Shown: positions 7,190 through 7,674 of the stretch, one piece after another | How the letters are laid out: every line of letters begins with the position of its first letter | Numbering within the stretch: position 1 is the stretch's first letter | Assembly (NCBI GenBank): GCA_945861845.1 | Contig: CAMAWS010000144.1 | Location: 1 to 7,674 of the forward strand | Source of the DNA: Candidatus Sulfopaludibacter sp. SbA3 | GTDB lineage: Bacteria > Acidobacteriota > Terriglobia > 20CM-2-55-15 | Reading direction: 5' to 3' | DNA: 7,674 nucleotides | Notes under the pieces: model-generated | Database searches by the model: none | What the model saw: only the letters and a program-made list of their open reading frames with translations | What the model was told of the DNA's origin: nothing | Made by a program: the position numbers and the translations under genes

Positions 7190-7296
7190 ATGAGAATTGA
7201 GAATTGACCATTGAACATTGGGAATTGACAGATAGGAATTGGCCCAATTCTCATGTCTCAATGCTCAATGCTCAATGTTCAATTCTCAATTCTCAT
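7190..7296. repeat. 107-base palindrome made of degenerate heptamers
   Basis: Arms 7190-7242 and 7244-7296 are reverse complements at 45 of 53 positions with no gaps, around a single central base (c7243). Each arm holds seven heptamers of consensus TGAGAAT/TGANCAT, and the mismatches fall mostly at the variable heptamer positions. One end touches the TAG stop of the DUF1501 gene (7299-7297) and the other lies 17 bases from the ATG at 7172. The left-hand 18 bases are perfectly paired. It resembles the short tandemly repeated heptamer class known from cyanobacteria, but here in inverted arrangement. No T-run follows on the minus strand, so it is not a standard intrinsic terminator. No promoter could be picked out within it. 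Confidence 0.93.
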
Positions 7297-7674
7297 CTAC
7301 TGGAACAGTTCAACGATCGGTTGTCCGATGTAATTCCCGGTCTGGGGCACATACTCAAAACCCCGGCCGAGCGGATCGTCGTTACGCACGGTCGTGTAAT
7401 TGATTCCAAGGGCCGAATAGATCGTTGCGGCAATATCCTCAGAAAACACGGGACGGCCCTGAGACCAGCCGGGATCCTCCACGTAGGCCCCATCGGGAGT
7501 CGTCTTGCCAAGTGCGCGCCCGCCGCGTATTCCTCCGCCGGCGACCAGGGCCGAGTGGACAAAATAGTGATCGCGGCCCTGCCCGCCTGTGATGTTGCCC
7601 ACGGTGCGGCCGAACTCGCCTTTGACCACGATTAGTGTTTCGTCCAGCTTGGTCCGGCCGTTCGAGCCAGGGGT
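7297..7674 (-). CDS. DUF1501 family protein, C-terminal fragment (N-terminus beyond window)
   Basis: The last 125 residues and the stop codon TAG (7299-7297) are visible, and the frame is open to the right edge. Seen in order are LDETLIVVKGEFGRT (fragment residues 10-24), GGQGRDHY (30-37), ALVAGGGIRGGRALGKT (from 42), FSEDIAATIYSALGI, and a C-terminal GQPIVELF. This is the characteristic ending of DUF1501 proteins, which are related to the alkaline phosphatase/sulfatase superfamily and usually exported by a Tat signal. The GRDH Asp and His are probably metal ligands by analogy (inference). Full-length members are usually about 400-500 residues, so most of the protein is missing. The activity is not established for the family. 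The stop codon directly abuts the heptamer palindrome. Whether it shares a transcript with the downstream lipoprotein cannot be seen. Confidence 0.9.
   Translation of the reverse strand, partial: TPGSNGRTKLDETLIVVKGEFGRTVGNITGGQGRDHYFVHSALVAGGGIRGGRALGKTTPDGAYVEDPGWSQGRPVFSEDIAATIYSALGINYTTVRNDDPLGRGFEYVPQTGNYIGQPIVELFQ

Noticed and set aside
7190..7296. Heptamer array as a CRISPR array
   Set aside because: The units are 7 bases with no spacers and inverted arms. There are no cas genes in the window.
7190..7296. Intrinsic terminator for DUF1501
   Set aside because: The hairpin is AT-rich and imperfect and is not followed by a T-run on the minus strand, so a standard terminator cannot be supported.
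7204..7635. 143-codon plus-strand open frame opposite DUF1501
   Set aside because: It is antisense to the conserved EFGRT/GRDHY/AGGGIRGG region, and its first residues are translated heptamer repeat.

Overview
The window is a compact, GC-rich stretch of a bacterial chromosome in which every gene I can support lies on the minus strand. Reading in the direction of transcription (from high to low coordinates), it holds the C-terminal end of a DUF1501 protein (7674-7297), a very large multidomain beta-propeller lipoprotein (7172-2790), a DUF885-family putative metallopeptidase lipoprotein (2783-1050), and a PQQ-dependent sugar dehydrogenase of the GSDH/Asd family that runs off the left edge (897-1). 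No RNA genes, CRISPR array, transposase or phage gene was seen.

The gene content suggests an Acidobacteriota-type organism (Solibacter/Bryobacter-like), probably from soil or a metagenome. The reasons are the DUF1501 protein, the SBBP-repeat protein with a DUF7948-like N-terminal domain and FPHFADG.GFTTQF C-terminal modules, the DUF885 lipoprotein, and intergenic heptamer repeats. This assignment comes from remembered family distribution, not from a search.

Layout: the lipoprotein and DUF885 genes are tightly coupled, with 6 bases between stop and start and an AAGG ribosome-binding site that overlaps the upstream stop codon. The two other gaps, 7173-7296 and 898-1049, are each filled by a long imperfect inverted repeat. 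The first is a 107-base palindrome of seven degenerate heptamers per arm that abuts the DUF1501 stop codon. The second has 34-base arms matching at 33 positions and reaches the start codon of the sugar dehydrogenase. Both palindromes are free of stops in the frame of the downstream gene, so they create spurious N-terminal extensions in naive gene calls.

Functionally, the three genes whose N-termini are visible all encode exported proteins (two lipoproteins and one protein with a Sec-type signal). DUF1501 proteins are usually exported too, but that N-terminus lies outside the window. No shared pathway can be shown. The most unusual single object is the large lipoprotein: a seven-blade SBBP propeller appears to be interrupted inside its fifth blade by a complete seven-repeat BNR/Asp-box propeller, and is followed by one and a partial copy of a roughly 240-residue C-terminal module.
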